This document shows positions 1 to 10,072 of a DNA stretch of 48,038 nt, piece by piece. Position 1 is the stretch's first letter; each line of letters starts with the position of its first letter. Made by a program: the position numbers and the translations under genes. The DNA is taken from contig JAFQMX010000008.1 of the NCBI GenBank assembly GCA_017396125.1, forward strand, positions 1-48,038, written 5' to 3'. The notes beneath the pieces were generated by a model. The model did no database searches and was not told where the DNA came from. It was given only the letters and a program-made list of their open reading frames with translations. The DNA is from Clostridia bacterium. GTDB taxonomy: Bacteria; Bacillota; Clostridia; Christensenellales; Pumilibacteraceae.

Positions 1-691
1 CCGCTACGTTAACCGCTATTATTCCTATCGAAAATATCGCGGTGATTTGCACGCATTTGCTCACTTCCACCGATTGAGTATCCTCGACCTCAGGCTTGAA
101 TCTCGACGAAAAGTCGTACACGGCAAGATACTGTGTCAAAAAGCCCGTCGCCGCTATGATCGCTACCAAACACGCCGCCCATTCTGAATTGTCTCGCAAA
201 AAGTACGCCAAGCAAGATAAAATTACTATGGAAATGATGCGTATTCCTTTTTTTGCCGTGCTGTACAAAAAATCATGTCCCAGCGCTCTTGCTATTCCGC
301 CCGAAATGTGCCCTATCATGGACATAAACAAATAAAACAACGGCAAAAATATCACCGTAAATAATATTCGAAGCGTTATGTTTAGCGCGTTGAGCCTAAA
401 CATCTCCACAAACAACGGACACACCGCTATCGATGACAAAACGAAGGGAAGCAATATTCTGCTTAACGGTGATTTGACTACGCTCAGCTTTTTTGACACG
501 AACGGTATAAAAAACAAACAAACAGGCAACGCAAGAAGTGCCGACAGCGACGCTAAATACGGATAAGGCGAATAGGGAATAAATAGCATTATCACAAAGA
601 AATCAAGCAAAAACCTGAAATCGCCTGTCGCTAAAAATAATCTTCGACCCGCAGGAAGAAGTCTTCTTTCGGTAGACTGCAACTCTCCCAT
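1..691 (-). CDS. Multi-pass membrane protein, 3' end beyond the left edge (partial)
   Basis: The minus-strand frame is open from an ATG at 691 to the window edge (about 230 codons). The translation starts MGELQSTERRLLPAG and then shows about six or seven hydrophobic segments (for example FLLDFFVIMLFIPYSP, ITLRILFTVIFLPLFYLFM, IISIVILSCLAYFL, ITAIFSIGIIAVNV), so it is an integral membrane protein. I do not recognise the family; a transporter of the MFS type is possible but unsupported. The AAGGAG motif directly abuts the ATG at 691, which is too close; the TTG at 682, nine bases further on, has good spacing and may be the true start. It follows recD2 by 37 bases and is probably co-transcribed with metK-recD2. 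Confidence 0.7.
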   Translation of the reverse strand, partial: MGELQSTERRLLPAGRRLFLATGDFRFLLDFFVIMLFIPYSPYPYLASLSALLALPVCLFFIPFVSKKLSVVKSPLSRILLPFVLSSIAVCPLFVEMFRLNALNITLRILFTVIFLPLFYLFMSMIGHISGGIARALGHDFLYSTAKKGIRIISIVILSCLAYFLRDNSEWAACLVAIIAATGFLTQYLAVYDFSSRFKPEVEDTQSVEVSKCVQITAIFSIGIIAVNVA

Positions 692-728
692 CTCCTTGTT
701 TTTATTCTAACACCATATCAATCAAAAG

Positions 729-2921
729 TCAATCAACGCTATCATATAACAGCCTAAATTCTCTCTCTGCGCTCGTCATAAAAAACTTGAGCGCGCTGTA
801 TCTGCTTGCGATATAATCGTTTTCTACCATGCGCTTAACGTTAAAGCGCGAGCCGACGATTATTACCATTTTTTTTGCTCTGGTTATCGCGGTATAAAGC
901 AAATTTCTCGTCATTATCTGTGGGCTACCCGCAGCAAGCGGAATTATTACAGCGTCGAATTCGCTACCCTGAGATTTGTGAACCGTTACTGCGTACGCGA
1001 GCGTAAGCTCATCCAACTCCACTCTACTGTAAACAGCCTCTCTACCATCGTCAAAAACGACCTTAAGTTCACCCGTGCCGGCGTCTGCGTACTCAACTAC
1101 GCCCATATCACCATTAAAAACGCCCTCGCCACTCTCGTAGTACGGAGAATACCTCACCCATTTGAGAGAATAATTGTTTACGGTGTGCATAACCTTGTCG
1201 CCTTTTTTGAGCAAGGTTTCCTTTACCGTAAGACCTCCGCCGTTTTGATTGAGACGCTGTTGCAAAAGATTGTTGAGATTTTTTACTCCGGCATCCCCGT
1301 TTTTCATAGGGCACAGCACTTGAATCTTTAGCGGATCAATATCCAAAAATTTCGGAATCCTGAACTGAACCAAGTCCAGCACGGTTTTTGCCGTTTCCTC
1401 TACCGACGTGGAATTTATAAAAAAGAAATCTCTGTTCTTTTCGTCAAGGTTGGGCATCTGACCCATATTTACCATGTGGGCGTTTTCCGCAATAAGACTG
1501 CCACCCGACTGGCGGTAAATAAATTCCAATTTTACGTTGGGCACTAGTCCGCACTTTAAAATATCACTCAAAACGTTGCCCGCGCCAACGCTCGGAAGTT
1601 GGTCCTTGTCGCCCACGAGAACAACTTTTGCGTGCTGTGGTATGCGTTTTAGCAATACGTTCATCAAATAAACGTCCATCATGGACACTTCGTCCACTAT
1701 GACGAGGTCTACCTCCAACGCTTCGCCGTCCTCGTCATTGCGCCCCAACGCTCTATGAACGGTGCTTGCGTTTTTGCCCGTGCTTTCGGTTATGCGTTTT
1801 GCCGCCCTGCCCGTCGGAGCCATAAGTGAATACTTGAGTCCCAATCGCTCGGCAAGATAAATTATACATTTTATTACGGTGGTTTTTCCCGTACCTGGAC
1901 CACCCGTTATTACCGAAACGCCGTTTTCCATAACGCATTTTATCGCGTCTACCTGCGCCTCGTTAAAGTCAATCGAATAAATTTGTTGGTAATTTGATAT
2001 GTCTCGACTTGCGTCAGTATATACTCTATTTGCCAAAGCTAATCTCTCCATAAGCGACTTGGCTATTCCGCGCTCGGCTCGGTAGGTTTTGCGGTCAAAC
2101 ACGGCAGTTGCCCCGTCAACCTCCTCCGTCCTGAGCTTTCCGTCCAAAATCAGCGAGTCCACCGCATTTGCGACCAACGCCTCGTCCTGCAAAATAAGCT
2201 TGTACACCTCTTCCAAAAGAATTTCTTTGGGGAGATAGGTGTTGCCGTTGCGCTCGCCCGTATCGGTCAAAACGTGAAGAATTCCTGCTCGGATCCTAAG
2301 TGGGCTGTCCTTTGCGATACCCATGTTAGAGGCTATGCGGTCAGCAGTCAAAAAGCCTATTCCATCCACGTCTTCTATCAAACAATATGGATTTGCTTTT
2401 ACCCTTTCGATAGTGCTTTCAGCATAAATACCATAAATTTTAAGAGCCGTGTTTATCGTAATTCCATAGTTCTGCAAAAACATCACAGCATCTTGAATTC
2501 TCTTGTTTTTTAAATATTCTTCTTGAATAATTTGTGCCTTTGCAGGAGTAATTCCTCTAATTTGCGATAGCTTTTGCGGAGTATTTTCAATAACCTCTAG
2601 CGTTTTTCTTCCAAAAGTATTGACTATATTCATAGCCGTTTTCGGTCCTACGCCTTTGATTAGTCCGCTGGACAAAAAGCGTATTATCGAATCCACGCTT
2701 TGCGGTTCAGCCCGTTTGACGGTGGCAACCTTGAACTGTTTACCAAACTTTGGATGGGTAACGAACTCACCTGAAAGCTCAACGCTCTCTCCCTCGCTGA
2801 CAGGTGGAAAATTTCCAACCACAGTCAAAGGATCGCCCTCGTAATCGATTAGTATAACCGAATAACCGTTGTCGGGATTCATGAATATTATATCTTCGAT
2901 TGTCCCCTTAATTTCACGCAA
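729..2921 (-). CDS. recD2: RecD2-type ATP-dependent DNA helicase
   Basis: A superfamily 1B 5'-3' DNA helicase of the RecD2 (RecD/TraA) family, 730 residues, the usual length for the family without RecBC. Residues 1-70 form the N-terminal OB-like part, residues 75-200 carry helix-hairpin-helix repeats (LIKGVGPKTA, LIEDVDGIGFLTADRIA), Walker A is GGPGTGKT at 340-347, Walker B is VDLVIVDEVSMMD near 405, the GDKDQLPSVGAG motif follows, and the C-terminal AYAVTVHKSQG and LLYTAITRAKK motifs complete the helicase core. RecD2 enzymes act in DNA repair and recombination. The start is TTG at 2921, supported by GAGGG six bases upstream. It lies 22 bases after metK with no terminator between, so it is likely read from the metK promoter. 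Confidence 0.96.
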   Translation of the reverse strand: MREIKGTIEDIIFMNPDNGYSVILIDYEGDPLTVVGNFPPVSEGESVELSGEFVTHPKFGKQFKVATVKRAEPQSVDSIIRFLSSGLIKGVGPKTAMNIVNTFGRKTLEVIENTPQKLSQIRGITPAKAQIIQEEYLKNKRIQDAVMFLQNYGITINTALKIYGIYAESTIERVKANPYCLIEDVDGIGFLTADRIASNMGIAKDSPLRIRAGILHVLTDTGERNGNTYLPKEILLEEVYKLILQDEALVANAVDSLILDGKLRTEEVDGATAVFDRKTYRAERGIAKSLMERLALANRVYTDASRDISNYQQIYSIDFNEAQVDAIKCVMENGVSVITGGPGTGKTTVIKCIIYLAERLGLKYSLMAPTGRAAKRITESTGKNASTVHRALGRNDEDGEALEVDLVIVDEVSMMDVYLMNVLLKRIPQHAKVVLVGDKDQLPSVGAGNVLSDILKCGLVPNVKLEFIYRQSGGSLIAENAHMVNMGQMPNLDEKNRDFFFINSTSVEETAKTVLDLVQFRIPKFLDIDPLKIQVLCPMKNGDAGVKNLNNLLQQRLNQNGGGLTVKETLLKKGDKVMHTVNNYSLKWVRYSPYYESGEGVFNGDMGVVEYADAGTGELKVVFDDGREAVYSRVELDELTLAYAVTVHKSQGSEFDAVIIPLAAGSPQIMTRNLLYTAITRAKKMVIIVGSRFNVKRMVENDYIASRYSALKFFMTSAEREFRLLYDSVD

Positions 2922-2943
2922 AATCTACCCTCGATAAAATAAA

Positions 2944-4110
2944 TTACAAATATTTTTTCAAGATTTCCACTTTGTCAGTATTTTCCCAAGGCAAATCTTT
3001 CTTACCAAAATGGCCATAGTTGGTGCTTCTTGCGTAAAGCGGACGGCGCAAGCCGAGCTTTTCGATAATCGCATACGGACGGAAATCAAATACTTCATTT
3101 ATTATCTCCGCAAGTCTTTCATCCGAAACCTTTCCAGTTCCAAACGTATCTACGTATACCGAAACAGGCCTTGCTCTGCCGATAGCGTACGCCACCTGAA
3201 GCTGACATTTTTCCGCAAGCCCCGCTGCTACAATGTTTTTGCAAACGTATCTTGCGTAATAGCAAGCCGAACGGTCCACCTTGGTAGGATCTTTTCCCGA
3301 GAAAGATCCGCCACCGTGAGGACTCATTCCGCCGTAGGTATCAACTATAATTTTTCTGCCCGTAAGACCGCTGTCGCCGTGTGGTCCGCCGATTACGAAT
3401 CTTCCGGTTGGGTTAACATAAAATTTGGTTTGGTCGTCAAAAAGTGAGGACGGTATCGCTTTTTTGATAACAAATTCGATAATGTCCTTTCGAATCTGCT
3501 CTATTTCCACTTCGGGAGCGTGCTGCGACGAAACTACTACGGTATCCACGTGGTGAGGCCTTCCATCCAAATAAGCAACGGTAACCTGCGACTTTCCGTC
3601 GGGACGGAGATAAGAAAGTTTTCCGCTCTTACGCACCTCGGTAAGCTTTTTTGTTACTGCATGAGCCAAGGTGATAGGAAGTGGCATTAGCTCCTCGGTT
3701 TCATTGCAGGCATAACCAAACATCATACCCTGATCGCCCGCGCCGATAGTATCCTCGAGCGACTCGCCCTTTTCGGCAGCACTGCTTACTCCCATATCGA
3801 TATCCGCAGACTGCTCGTTGATATAGGTCAAAACCGCGCAGTTGTGATAATCAAATCCCAACTCCGGTCTATCATAACCTATTTCTTTAACGACACTACG
3901 CACTACCTTTGGAATATCAATGTACTGCTCGGTAGTAAATTCGCCCATAACCATAACCATTCCCGTGGTACAGCAAACCTCGCAAGCCACTCGACTGTTT
4001 TTATCGCCGGCGAGCGCGCTATCAAGAATACTGTCTGCGATAAGGTCACAAATTTTGTCGGGATGGCCCTCGGTAACGCTTTCACTTGTAAAAAATCTAT
4101 ATTCGTTCAT
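2944..4110 (-). CDS. metK: S-adenosylmethionine synthetase
   Basis: Makes S-adenosylmethionine from methionine and ATP in the cytoplasm. The 388 residues fit the family. Signature stretches are visible: EGHPDKICD at 15-22 (ATP/Mg2+ site), [15 protein letters not shown] near 122 and the glycine-rich [20 protein letters not shown] in the C-terminal part. The ATG at 4110 has an AAAGGATG ribosome-binding site. A consensus promoter lies at 4154-4182, leaving a leader of only about 37 nucleotides with a small hairpin, so there is no room for a SAM riboswitch, the usual control of metK in many Firmicutes. It is the first gene of the metK-recD2-membrane protein unit. Confidence 0.98.
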   Translation of the reverse strand: MNEYRFFTSESVTEGHPDKICDLIADSILDSALAGDKNSRVACEVCCTTGMVMVMGEFTTEQYIDIPKVVRSVVKEIGYDRPELGFDYHNCAVLTYINEQSADIDMGVSSAAEKGESLEDTIGAGDQGMMFGYACNETEELMPLPITLAHAVTKKLTEVRKSGKLSYLRPDGKSQVTVAYLDGRPHHVDTVVVSSQHAPEVEIEQIRKDIIEFVIKKAIPSSLFDDQTKFYVNPTGRFVIGGPHGDSGLTGRKIIVDTYGGMSPHGGGSFSGKDPTKVDRSACYYARYVCKNIVAAGLAEKCQLQVAYAIGRARPVSVYVDTFGTGKVSDERLAEIINEVFDFRPYAIIEKLGLRRPLYARSTNYGHFGKKDLPWENTDKVEILKKYL

Positions 4111-4153
4111 AATATCATCCTTTCGTGCAAAAACTCTTGCACATAATTAATTT

Positions 4154-4182
4154 ATTATATAATAAATCTCTCTTTTCGTCAA
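4154..4182 (-). promoter_or_regulatory. Vegetative promoter of metK
   Basis: On the minus strand TTGACG (4182-4177), a 17-base spacer and TATAAT (4159-4154): 11 of 12 consensus sigma-A positions. The predicted start is about 37 bases before the metK ATG. A small GTGCAA/TTGCAC hairpin sits in the leader. Confidence 0.88.
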
Positions 4183-4233
4183 GTTTATAATAATACTTAA
4201 CTCACTTGACATATAGATACGAATTAAGAACAA

Positions 4234-4265
4234 AAAACAGACTGCACTAAACGACAGTCTGTTTT
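4234..4265 (-). terminator. Intrinsic terminator of the V-ATPase operon
   Basis: An 11-bp perfect stem (AAAACAGACTG with CAGTCTGTTTT) and a 10-base loop, followed on the minus strand by TTGTTC. It lies 26 bases after the stop of the subunit D gene and before the metK promoter, so it closes the operon. Confidence 0.9.
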
Positions 4266-4290
4266 GCACACAAAATTAATATTTACTGAA

Positions 4291-4944
4291 TTACTTTTTT
4301 TCAGCAGCCTCTGCTTCTTGCTTTTCGATAATTGATTTTACCTTCATAAGTCTTATGGTAGTGGCACGCTCGTTTTCGTCCAGCTTCATAAGAATATACT
4401 TTATGGTTTCGGTAAGCTGTGGAATCATAACGTATTCAAGCGCGTTAACTCTACGTCTGTTTCGCTCAATTTCATCAGCCAACATATTACAGGTTTTTTC
4501 GATTTCTGCAAGTTGCAACAATCTCTTCATAAGCTCTGAAATCTTGAGAATTGCCGTATCCATATCAGCCGAAGTAGCCGCAAACGAGTACGGCAAAAAG
4601 TCTCCGCCCTCCTTGAAGCGTATGCTAAGCGATGGAACGTCTATACCCATAACGTTTTTTTCGCCCGTTTCCACCTCAGCCTCGATTCCAGGCAACGACA
4701 AAGCCTCGACAACGTCTTGCTTATCCGTAACCGCCTTTGCAAGCATAAATGCATGCAAAGCTTCCGCAAGCTCCTGCTCGATTTCTTCTCTGAGTTGTTT
4801 ATTTTCCCTAACGAAGTTCATAAATTGTCTAATCATCTCATCAGACTTGTCCTTGAGCAATTTATGTCCTCTGACGGCAGTCTTCAATCTTTCCTTAAGC
4901 CGTCTCAGCTCCATACGGGTAGGATTTACAGCAAGTCTCGCCAT
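4291..4944 (-). CDS. ntpD: V-type ATPase subunit D (central stalk)
   Basis: The coiled-coil rotor shaft of the V1 part, 217 residues, normal for the family. The N-terminus MARLAVNPTRMELRRLKERLKTA is the family signature, and both ends form long helices (about 1-75 and 135-215) flanking a short globular middle. It turns inside the A3B3 ring and couples ATP hydrolysis or synthesis to the membrane rotor. The ATG follows the subunit B stop by 3 bases with AGAGGATT as ribosome-binding site. It is the last gene of the operon and is followed by a strong terminator. Confidence 0.97.
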   Translation of the reverse strand: MARLAVNPTRMELRRLKERLKTAVRGHKLLKDKSDEMIRQFMNFVRENKQLREEIEQELAEALHAFMLAKAVTDKQDVVEALSLPGIEAEVETGEKNVMGIDVPSLSIRFKEGGDFLPYSFAATSADMDTAILKISELMKRLLQLAEIEKTCNMLADEIERNRRRVNALEYVMIPQLTETIKYILMKLDENERATTIRLMKVKSIIEKQEAEAAEKK

Positions 4945-4947
4945 ACG

Positions 4948-6327
4948 TTAATCCTCTTTGCTTTTATAGTATTTATCAAGATATACGTCTTTGATACGCT
5001 TGAGTTCGTTTCTTGGCAATATGGACAAAAGATCCCATCCAAGCGCCAATGTATCTTCTATGCTACGGTTGTTTTCGTAGCCTTGAGAAATGTATCTCTT
5101 TTCGAACTCTTCCGCAAAAGCTGCAAACTTCTTGTCAACCTCCGAAAGTGCTGCTTCACCAAGAATTGCCGAAAGCTCTTTTGCTTCCTTACCTCTTGCA
5201 TACGCTGCAAAAAGCTGGTTCATAGTATCAGCGTGATCTTCTCTGGTCTTGCCCTTACCGATACCCTTGTCCTTAAGACGGGAAAGCGATGGCAATACGT
5301 CGATAGGTGGATTGTATCCTCTCTTGTAAAGATCACGAGAAAGAATTATCTGCCCCTCAGTAATATAGCCCGTAAGGTCTGGAATTGGATGAGTCTTGTC
5401 ATCTTCTGGCATCGTAAGAATAGGAATCTGGGTAATAGAACCTTCTTTTCCTCTAATCTTACCTGCTCTTTCATACAACGACGCAAGGTCAGTATAAAGA
5501 TATCCTGGATAGCCACGTCTGCCCGGTACTTCCTTTCTTGCTGCAGATACTTCACGTAGTGCTTCTGCATAGTTGGTAATATCAGTCATGATTACAAGAA
5601 CGTGCATATTGTGCTCGTAGGCGAGATATTCTGCTGCGGTAAGAGCCATACGTGGAGTTGCGATACGCTCTACTGCAGGGTCGTTAGCGAGGTTCATAAA
5701 GAGTACGGTACGCTCAATTGCACCGGTACGACGAAAGTCGCTGATAAAGAAGTCAGCTTCTTCGTAAGTAATACCGATTGCGGCAAAAACTACCGCAAAC
5801 TTGGAGTCACCGCCCAAAACCTTTGCCTGTCTTGCAATCTGCGCAGCAAGGTTAGCGTGAGGCAAACCACTCGCAGAGAACACAGGAAGTTTCTGTCCTC
5901 TAACCAAGGTATTAAGTCCGTCGATTGCGGATACACCGGTCTGAATAAACTCGTCAGGATAATCTCTTGCTGCAGGGTTAATAGGTTCGCCGTTGATGTC
6001 AACGCGCTTTTCTGCGATGATAGGCGCGCCACCGTCCTTTGGACGACCCATACCGTCAAATACTCGGCCAAGCATGTCGATGGAAACAGAAAGCTCAATT
6101 CCGTGTCCAAGAAATCTTGCCTTTGCTGTATCAATCTTCAATCCCTGGCTGGTTTCGAAAAGCTGAACGAGCGCTTTGTCACGGTTGATTTCCAAAACCT
6201 TACCCTGACGGATTTCGCCGTTAGCCTGCTCGATCTGAACGAGCTCGTTATATTTGACTCCTTCTACGCCCTCAACGAGCATCAAAGGTCCTACTACTTC
6301 TTTTATACTACGGTATTCTTTAAGCAT
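4948..6327 (-). CDS. ntpB: V-type ATPase subunit B (non-catalytic nucleotide-binding)
   Basis: The regulatory B subunit that alternates with A in the V1 hexamer; 459 residues, standard length. The beta-barrel domain (1-70) is followed by [22 protein letters not shown] and [16 protein letters not shown] near 150, the degenerate P-loop region characteristic of B subunits: the catalytic GxxxxGKT is absent, as expected. Its ATG overlaps the subunit A stop codon (TGATG), and subunit D follows 3 bases later, a pattern of tight translational coupling that helps equal A:B production. Confidence 0.98.
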   Translation of the reverse strand: MLKEYRSIKEVVGPLMLVEGVEGVKYNELVQIEQANGEIRQGKVLEINRDKALVQLFETSQGLKIDTAKARFLGHGIELSVSIDMLGRVFDGMGRPKDGGAPIIAEKRVDINGEPINPAARDYPDEFIQTGVSAIDGLNTLVRGQKLPVFSASGLPHANLAAQIARQAKVLGGDSKFAVVFAAIGITYEEADFFISDFRRTGAIERTVLFMNLANDPAVERIATPRMALTAAEYLAYEHNMHVLVIMTDITNYAEALREVSAARKEVPGRRGYPGYLYTDLASLYERAGKIRGKEGSITQIPILTMPEDDKTHPIPDLTGYITEGQIILSRDLYKRGYNPPIDVLPSLSRLKDKGIGKGKTREDHADTMNQLFAAYARGKEAKELSAILGEAALSEVDKKFAAFAEEFEKRYISQGYENNRSIEDTLALGWDLLSILPRNELKRIKDVYLDKYYKSKED

Positions 6328-8093
6328 CAGAAACTCTCCTTTGCGGTAAGAGACGCGATTTGCGTTCTGAGTTCCGCCGACAGTCTGTCAAATTCTTCGA
6401 TATTATTTTCTTCGATATACTTACTTCTACCGATTGCATCTCTTGCCGGTATCGAAAGGATATCGTTGAGTCTTACTGATCTACCCAAAGCCTCCTGTCC
6501 AAGTCTGTAATAATCAATCATAAGCTTGAGCATCTTGTACTGCTTCTTCATAGATGCGTAAGTATCTATATCGTGGAAAGCGTTTTGGTGCAAATAGTCT
6601 TCTCTGAGGGACTTAGCAGCTTCCATAGTAAGTCTGTCCTTTGGAGAAAGTGCATCCATACCTACGAGACGAACGATTTCGTCAAGCTTTGCTTCGTCCT
6701 GCAATATACGCATTGCCTCGCCTCTATACTCGGCCCAATCGCTACCTACGTTGTCATTAAACCACTTTTCCAATCTGTCCGCATAAAGCGAATAGCTCAC
6801 GAGCCAGTCGATTGCCGGGAAGTGTCTCTTGTATGCAAGAGATGCGGACAATCCCCAGTAAACCTTAACTATACGCAAGGTTGCCTGCGCTACCGGCTCG
6901 GACATATCACCACCCGGAGGAGAAACCGCTCCGATTGCTGTAATAGAACCGATACGATCATAAGAACTGTTTAGTTTAACTATACCTGCTCTTTCGTAGA
7001 ATTCCGCAAGACGGCTGGAAAGATATGCAGGATAACCTTCTTCACCAGGCATTTCCTCAAGACGTCCGCTCATTTCTCTGAGCGCTTCTGCCCAACGCGA
7101 AGTGGAATCCGCCATTATTGCAACGCTGTATCCCATATCGCGGAAATATTCTGCAATCGTAATACCGGTATAAATACTTGCTTCACGCGCAGCAACCGGC
7201 ATATCCGAAGTGTTTGCTATCAAAACGGTACGCTTCATAAGCGATTCGCCCGTCTTTGGGTCAACGAGGTGTGGGAATTCGTTAAGAACGTCAGTCATTT
7301 CGTTACCACGCTCTCCGCAACCTACGTAAACTATAATGTCAGCGTCCGCCCACTTAGCAAGCTGGTGCTGAACGACGGTCTTTCCGCTTCCAAAAGGTCC
7401 CGGAACTGCAGCAACACCGCCCTTAGCGATAGGGAACAAGGTGTCGATAACTCTCTGACCGGTAATAAGCGGGGAGTTTGGCGGGAGCTTTTCTTTGTAA
7501 GGTCTGCCCTTACGAACAGGCCATTTCTGAAGCATAGTAATGGATTTTTCTTCACCGTCTTCAGTAACTACCTTGGCGATAACCTCGTCTATGGTATAAA
7601 CGCCGCTACTGATTGCGGTAATTTTTCCTTCAATTCCGTTAGGAATCATAATACGGTGCTCAACTACTTCGTTTTCTTGAACGGCACCGATAATGTCACC
7701 GGACGATACTCTGTCGCCTACGGCCTTGATTGCGTTAAAGGTCCACTTTTGGCTGTGATCCAACGCGCTAATCTGAATTCCTCTGGAAATTCTGTCTCCG
7801 CTGAGTTCAACGAGTTTATTCAGCGGTCTTTGAATACCGTCGAAAATACCCTGAATAAGTCCCGGTCCAAGTTCTACACTAAGCGGCTCTCCGGTACTTA
7901 CAACCTCTTCTCCAGGTCCAAGCATGCTGGTTTCTTCGTAAACCTGAATAGACGCCTTATCTCCTCTGAGTTCTATTACCTCGCCGATAAGCTTTTGCGA
8001 CGAAACGCGCACCACGTCGTACATCTTTACGTCGCCCATACCCTCCGCTACGATAAGAGGTCCGGATACTTTAACGATACTTCCCTTTGTCAT
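6327..8093 (-). CDS. ntpA: V-type ATPase catalytic subunit A
   Basis: The catalytic subunit of the V1 head, 588 residues. Walker A is GPFGSGKT near residues 232-239, followed by [15 protein letters not shown] and the catalytic-Glu region; the bulge domain typical of A subunits (about 110-200) separates it from F-type beta subunits. The frame can be opened by a TTG at 8099, but GGAGG sits seven bases before the ATG at 8093, so that ATG is chosen. A 164-base gap separates it from subunit F upstream, the largest gap in the operon. It overlaps ntpB by one base. Confidence 0.98.
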   Translation of the reverse strand: MTKGSIVKVSGPLIVAEGMGDVKMYDVVRVSSQKLIGEVIELRGDKASIQVYEETSMLGPGEEVVSTGEPLSVELGPGLIQGIFDGIQRPLNKLVELSGDRISRGIQISALDHSQKWTFNAIKAVGDRVSSGDIIGAVQENEVVEHRIMIPNGIEGKITAISSGVYTIDEVIAKVVTEDGEEKSITMLQKWPVRKGRPYKEKLPPNSPLITGQRVIDTLFPIAKGGVAAVPGPFGSGKTVVQHQLAKWADADIIVYVGCGERGNEMTDVLNEFPHLVDPKTGESLMKRTVLIANTSDMPVAAREASIYTGITIAEYFRDMGYSVAIMADSTSRWAEALREMSGRLEEMPGEEGYPAYLSSRLAEFYERAGIVKLNSSYDRIGSITAIGAVSPPGGDMSEPVAQATLRIVKVYWGLSASLAYKRHFPAIDWLVSYSLYADRLEKWFNDNVGSDWAEYRGEAMRILQDEAKLDEIVRLVGMDALSPKDRLTMEAAKSLREDYLHQNAFHDIDTYASMKKQYKMLKLMIDYYRLGQEALGRSVRLNDILSIPARDAIGRSKYIEENNIEEFDRLSAELRTQIASLTAKESF

Positions 8094-8099
8094 TTTCAA

Positions 8100-8257
8100 T
8101 CCTCCGATAAAAGATTAAAAGAATAAATAATAATCTGCAGTTAATTAAATTTGTCAGTCTAAACTTTTAGCCTGAATTTTGTTAGTCTGAATTTTGTAAA
8201 GGACTGCGCCGTACCTTTGCCTAGAAAGCTTTGCAGCGCACAAACGGCAACGACGAA
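8100..8257 (-). other. Long untranslated gap inside the V-ATPase operon
   Basis: 158 bases between the subunit F stop and the subunit A region hold no credible reading frame. On the minus strand I see a tandem repeat of ACAAAATTCAGRCTAA and one weak promoter-like pair (CTGACA, 17 bases, ATTATT) before the GGAGG of ntpA. The role is unknown; it could carry an internal promoter or RNA-processing site. Confidence 0.5.
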
Positions 8258-8590
8258 TTAATCCTTGTTGAACAAAACGTCCGCGCCGACCGCTTTTTCT
8301 ACGTCCTTTTTGATTCCCGCCATACCAAAGCCGTTTGAGCCCTGTGAAGACGGAATAGGAATTACTGCCGGATAGGTCTGTTTTTTGAGTACAGACAAGG
8401 TCTCCGGTATTTGAACGGCAATATCCTCGGTAATGAAAATTACCGCATAGTCGCCGTCTTTGGTCATTTTTCTAAGTATTACGTTGGCTTCTTCGCCGTT
8501 TGACGCGCCGTAGGTTTCTACTCCTGCCGACATGAATGCAAGAACGCAATCTCTATCACCTATTACCGCAATTTTTCCGGACTTAATCAT
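8258..8590 (-). CDS. ntpG: V-type ATPase subunit F (central stalk)
   Basis: A 110-residue Rossmann-like subunit that binds the D shaft; equivalent to NtpG of Enterococcus hirae. It starts with IAVIGDRDCVLAFMSAGVETYG, the family's hallmark, and has VIFITEDIAVQIPETL and AVIPIPSSQGSNGFG later. The ATG at 8590 lies inside the end of the subunit C gene (8-base overlap), with AGGTG as ribosome-binding site. Position between C and A matches the E. hirae operon. Confidence 0.94.
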   Translation of the reverse strand: MIKSGKIAVIGDRDCVLAFMSAGVETYGASNGEEANVILRKMTKDGDYAVIFITEDIAVQIPETLSVLKKQTYPAVIPIPSSQGSNGFGMAGIKKDVEKAVGADVLFNKD

Positions 8591-9479
8591 AATAGCACCT
8601 CAATCTCTTGGTAATTTCTTCAGGAACGCCGTTTCTTACACAGGTAAGAATCATCTTTACGGTCTTGAGCTCCATGTTTTTCTTGAGACAATAGCTAAAG
8701 AATGGGCTCACCGAGTCATAATCGATACGCTTTTTGAGCGCGAGCGCCAAAAGATACTCTTCTCCGTCAGCTTCGGTCTTTACTGCGTCCTCGGACAAAC
8801 CTGCAAATTCAGTATCCTCGAGCGCCTTGATTCCTTCGCTGAAAACGGTCTGTAGTATTTGACTAGATAGCTTTCCGCCCTTTATCAACATATCGCTGAC
8901 AAAGTCAAAATTCTTGCCCAACTTGCTTGCTCTAAGACAGGTAAGCAAGTTTTTGATATCGATTTCGGATACGACGTATTTTTTTAGCATACGCTCGCCG
9001 GATTTCTTTGCACAGTGAATGTACTCGTCATACATCGCCTGAGTCAAACGAATATCGATTTTTCTCGCCGTAACGTTTTCGTCACCGTCAAGTTCGTCAA
9101 AAGCCTTTTTAATAAAGGTATCTTCTGCGAGTTCCTGCGCGTCGAGTGGCAAAAATCCATAGCCCTCAGCCGGCTTTTTGGTCACAATCGACTTGTACGC
9201 AGACTTTGCGTTGACGTAAAGATATCTGCTGAGAAGAATTCTCTTGAGATAAATATCCGGGCAATACTCCTCGATATAATCTACCAGCGCCTGAGTTTGT
9301 GCGTAAAAAAACGCGTCCAAATCCGCCGACTCTTCACAGTCAACGTATCCGTAATCTTTTAGCATTTTTATTGCGTCGTCGTAACTCGCCGAAGAAAGCC
9401 TCGTCAATTGTTCCTTGCCGAGAAGCTTTCTTTCGTCGGAAACGGCTACTGCGTTGGAAAAAATCTTACTGGTGTTCAT
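8583..9479 (-). CDS. ntpC: V-type ATPase subunit C (rotor socket, homologue of subunit d)
   Basis: 298 residues, mostly helical, with weak overall conservation as usual for this subunit, which links the central stalk to the K ring. Supporting features are the N-terminal KIFSNAVAVSDERKLLGKEQLTRLSSASYDDAIKML pattern (here abbreviated by its key words SDERKLL and ASYDDA), the internal EIDIKNLLTCLRASKLGK motif and the C-terminal ELKTVKMILTCVRNGVP. Its ATG is 2 bases after the stop of subunit E. Position in the operon supports the call. Confidence 0.92.
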   Translation of the reverse strand: MNTSKIFSNAVAVSDERKLLGKEQLTRLSSASYDDAIKMLKDYGYVDCEESADLDAFFYAQTQALVDYIEEYCPDIYLKRILLSRYLYVNAKSAYKSIVTKKPAEGYGFLPLDAQELAEDTFIKKAFDELDGDENVTARKIDIRLTQAMYDEYIHCAKKSGERMLKKYVVSEIDIKNLLTCLRASKLGKNFDFVSDMLIKGGKLSSQILQTVFSEGIKALEDTEFAGLSEDAVKTEADGEEYLLALALKKRIDYDSVSPFFSYCLKKNMELKTVKMILTCVRNGVPEEITKRLRCYYD

Positions 9480-9481
9480 AA

Positions 9482-10060
9482 TTACCCGAATAGTTTGTTA
9501 ATAACTTCCTGCTCAGTCGAAAGTCTTACTTCTTCTATCAAAGCAGTCAAAGTCAGCTTTTTGTCATATTTTTTTCCTTTCAAAATAATTCCGCCCTTGT
9601 CGAAATGTCTTTCGTTGGAAAAAGTCAAATTCTTGTTGACTTTTTTGCAAACTGCATCAAACCAACCTGCATCCAATCTATCAGAGTCAGCCGAAGATAT
9701 TATCAGCTCGTCACCGTCTTCGGCGTACTGACAAACGATACCTGAGATAAAATCACGGTATTTTTCGTCAGCAAAACGGATAATTTCGTCAGCGGCATCA
9801 GCATAAACACTTTCGATAAGCTGCTGCTTTTGACCCAAAACCGTCTTGCCTGCATCAAGCTTTGCCAGCATAACGCGTCTATCAACGATTTGTTTGCATT
9901 CCAAATCGATATTAGACAAAACCTCTTCGCGCTTTGCATCCAAAATTTCTTTGGCTTTTGCCAGCGTCTCAGCTTTGTTATCCTGCGCAGCATTAATAAT
10001 TTCGTCGGCCTTTTTTCTTGCCTCGAACAAAATGCTTTCGGTTATATCTCTGCCTTCCAT
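9482..10060 (-). CDS. ntpE: V-type ATPase subunit E (peripheral stalk)
   Basis: 192 residues: an N-terminal charged helix (about 1-90, rich in Ala, Glu, Lys) that pairs with the small coiled-coil subunit, and a C-terminal globular domain ending in LTALIEEVRLSTEQEVINKLFG, the conserved E-subunit terminus. It acts as stator, fixing the V1 head to subunit I. TTGGAG precedes the ATG. It lies between K and C, as in the E. hirae operon. Confidence 0.94.
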   Translation of the reverse strand: MEGRDITESILFEARKKADEIINAAQDNKAETLAKAKEILDAKREEVLSNIDLECKQIVDRRVMLAKLDAGKTVLGQKQQLIESVYADAADEIIRFADEKYRDFISGIVCQYAEDGDELIISSADSDRLDAGWFDAVCKKVNKNLTFSNERHFDKGGIILKGKKYDKKLTLTALIEEVRLSTEQEVINKLFG

Positions 10061-10072
10061 CTTTGCTCCAAA

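Noticed and set aside
4110-4200. SAM riboswitch before metK
   Set aside because: The consensus promoter leaves only about 37 bases of leader, with one small hairpin; no SAM-binding core or leader terminator fits.
5602-6510. A 302-codon plus-strand frame across ntpB and the end of ntpA
   Set aside because: Shadow of two well-conserved genes; composition is rich in Ser, Asn and Cys without domain structure, and no start signal is seen.
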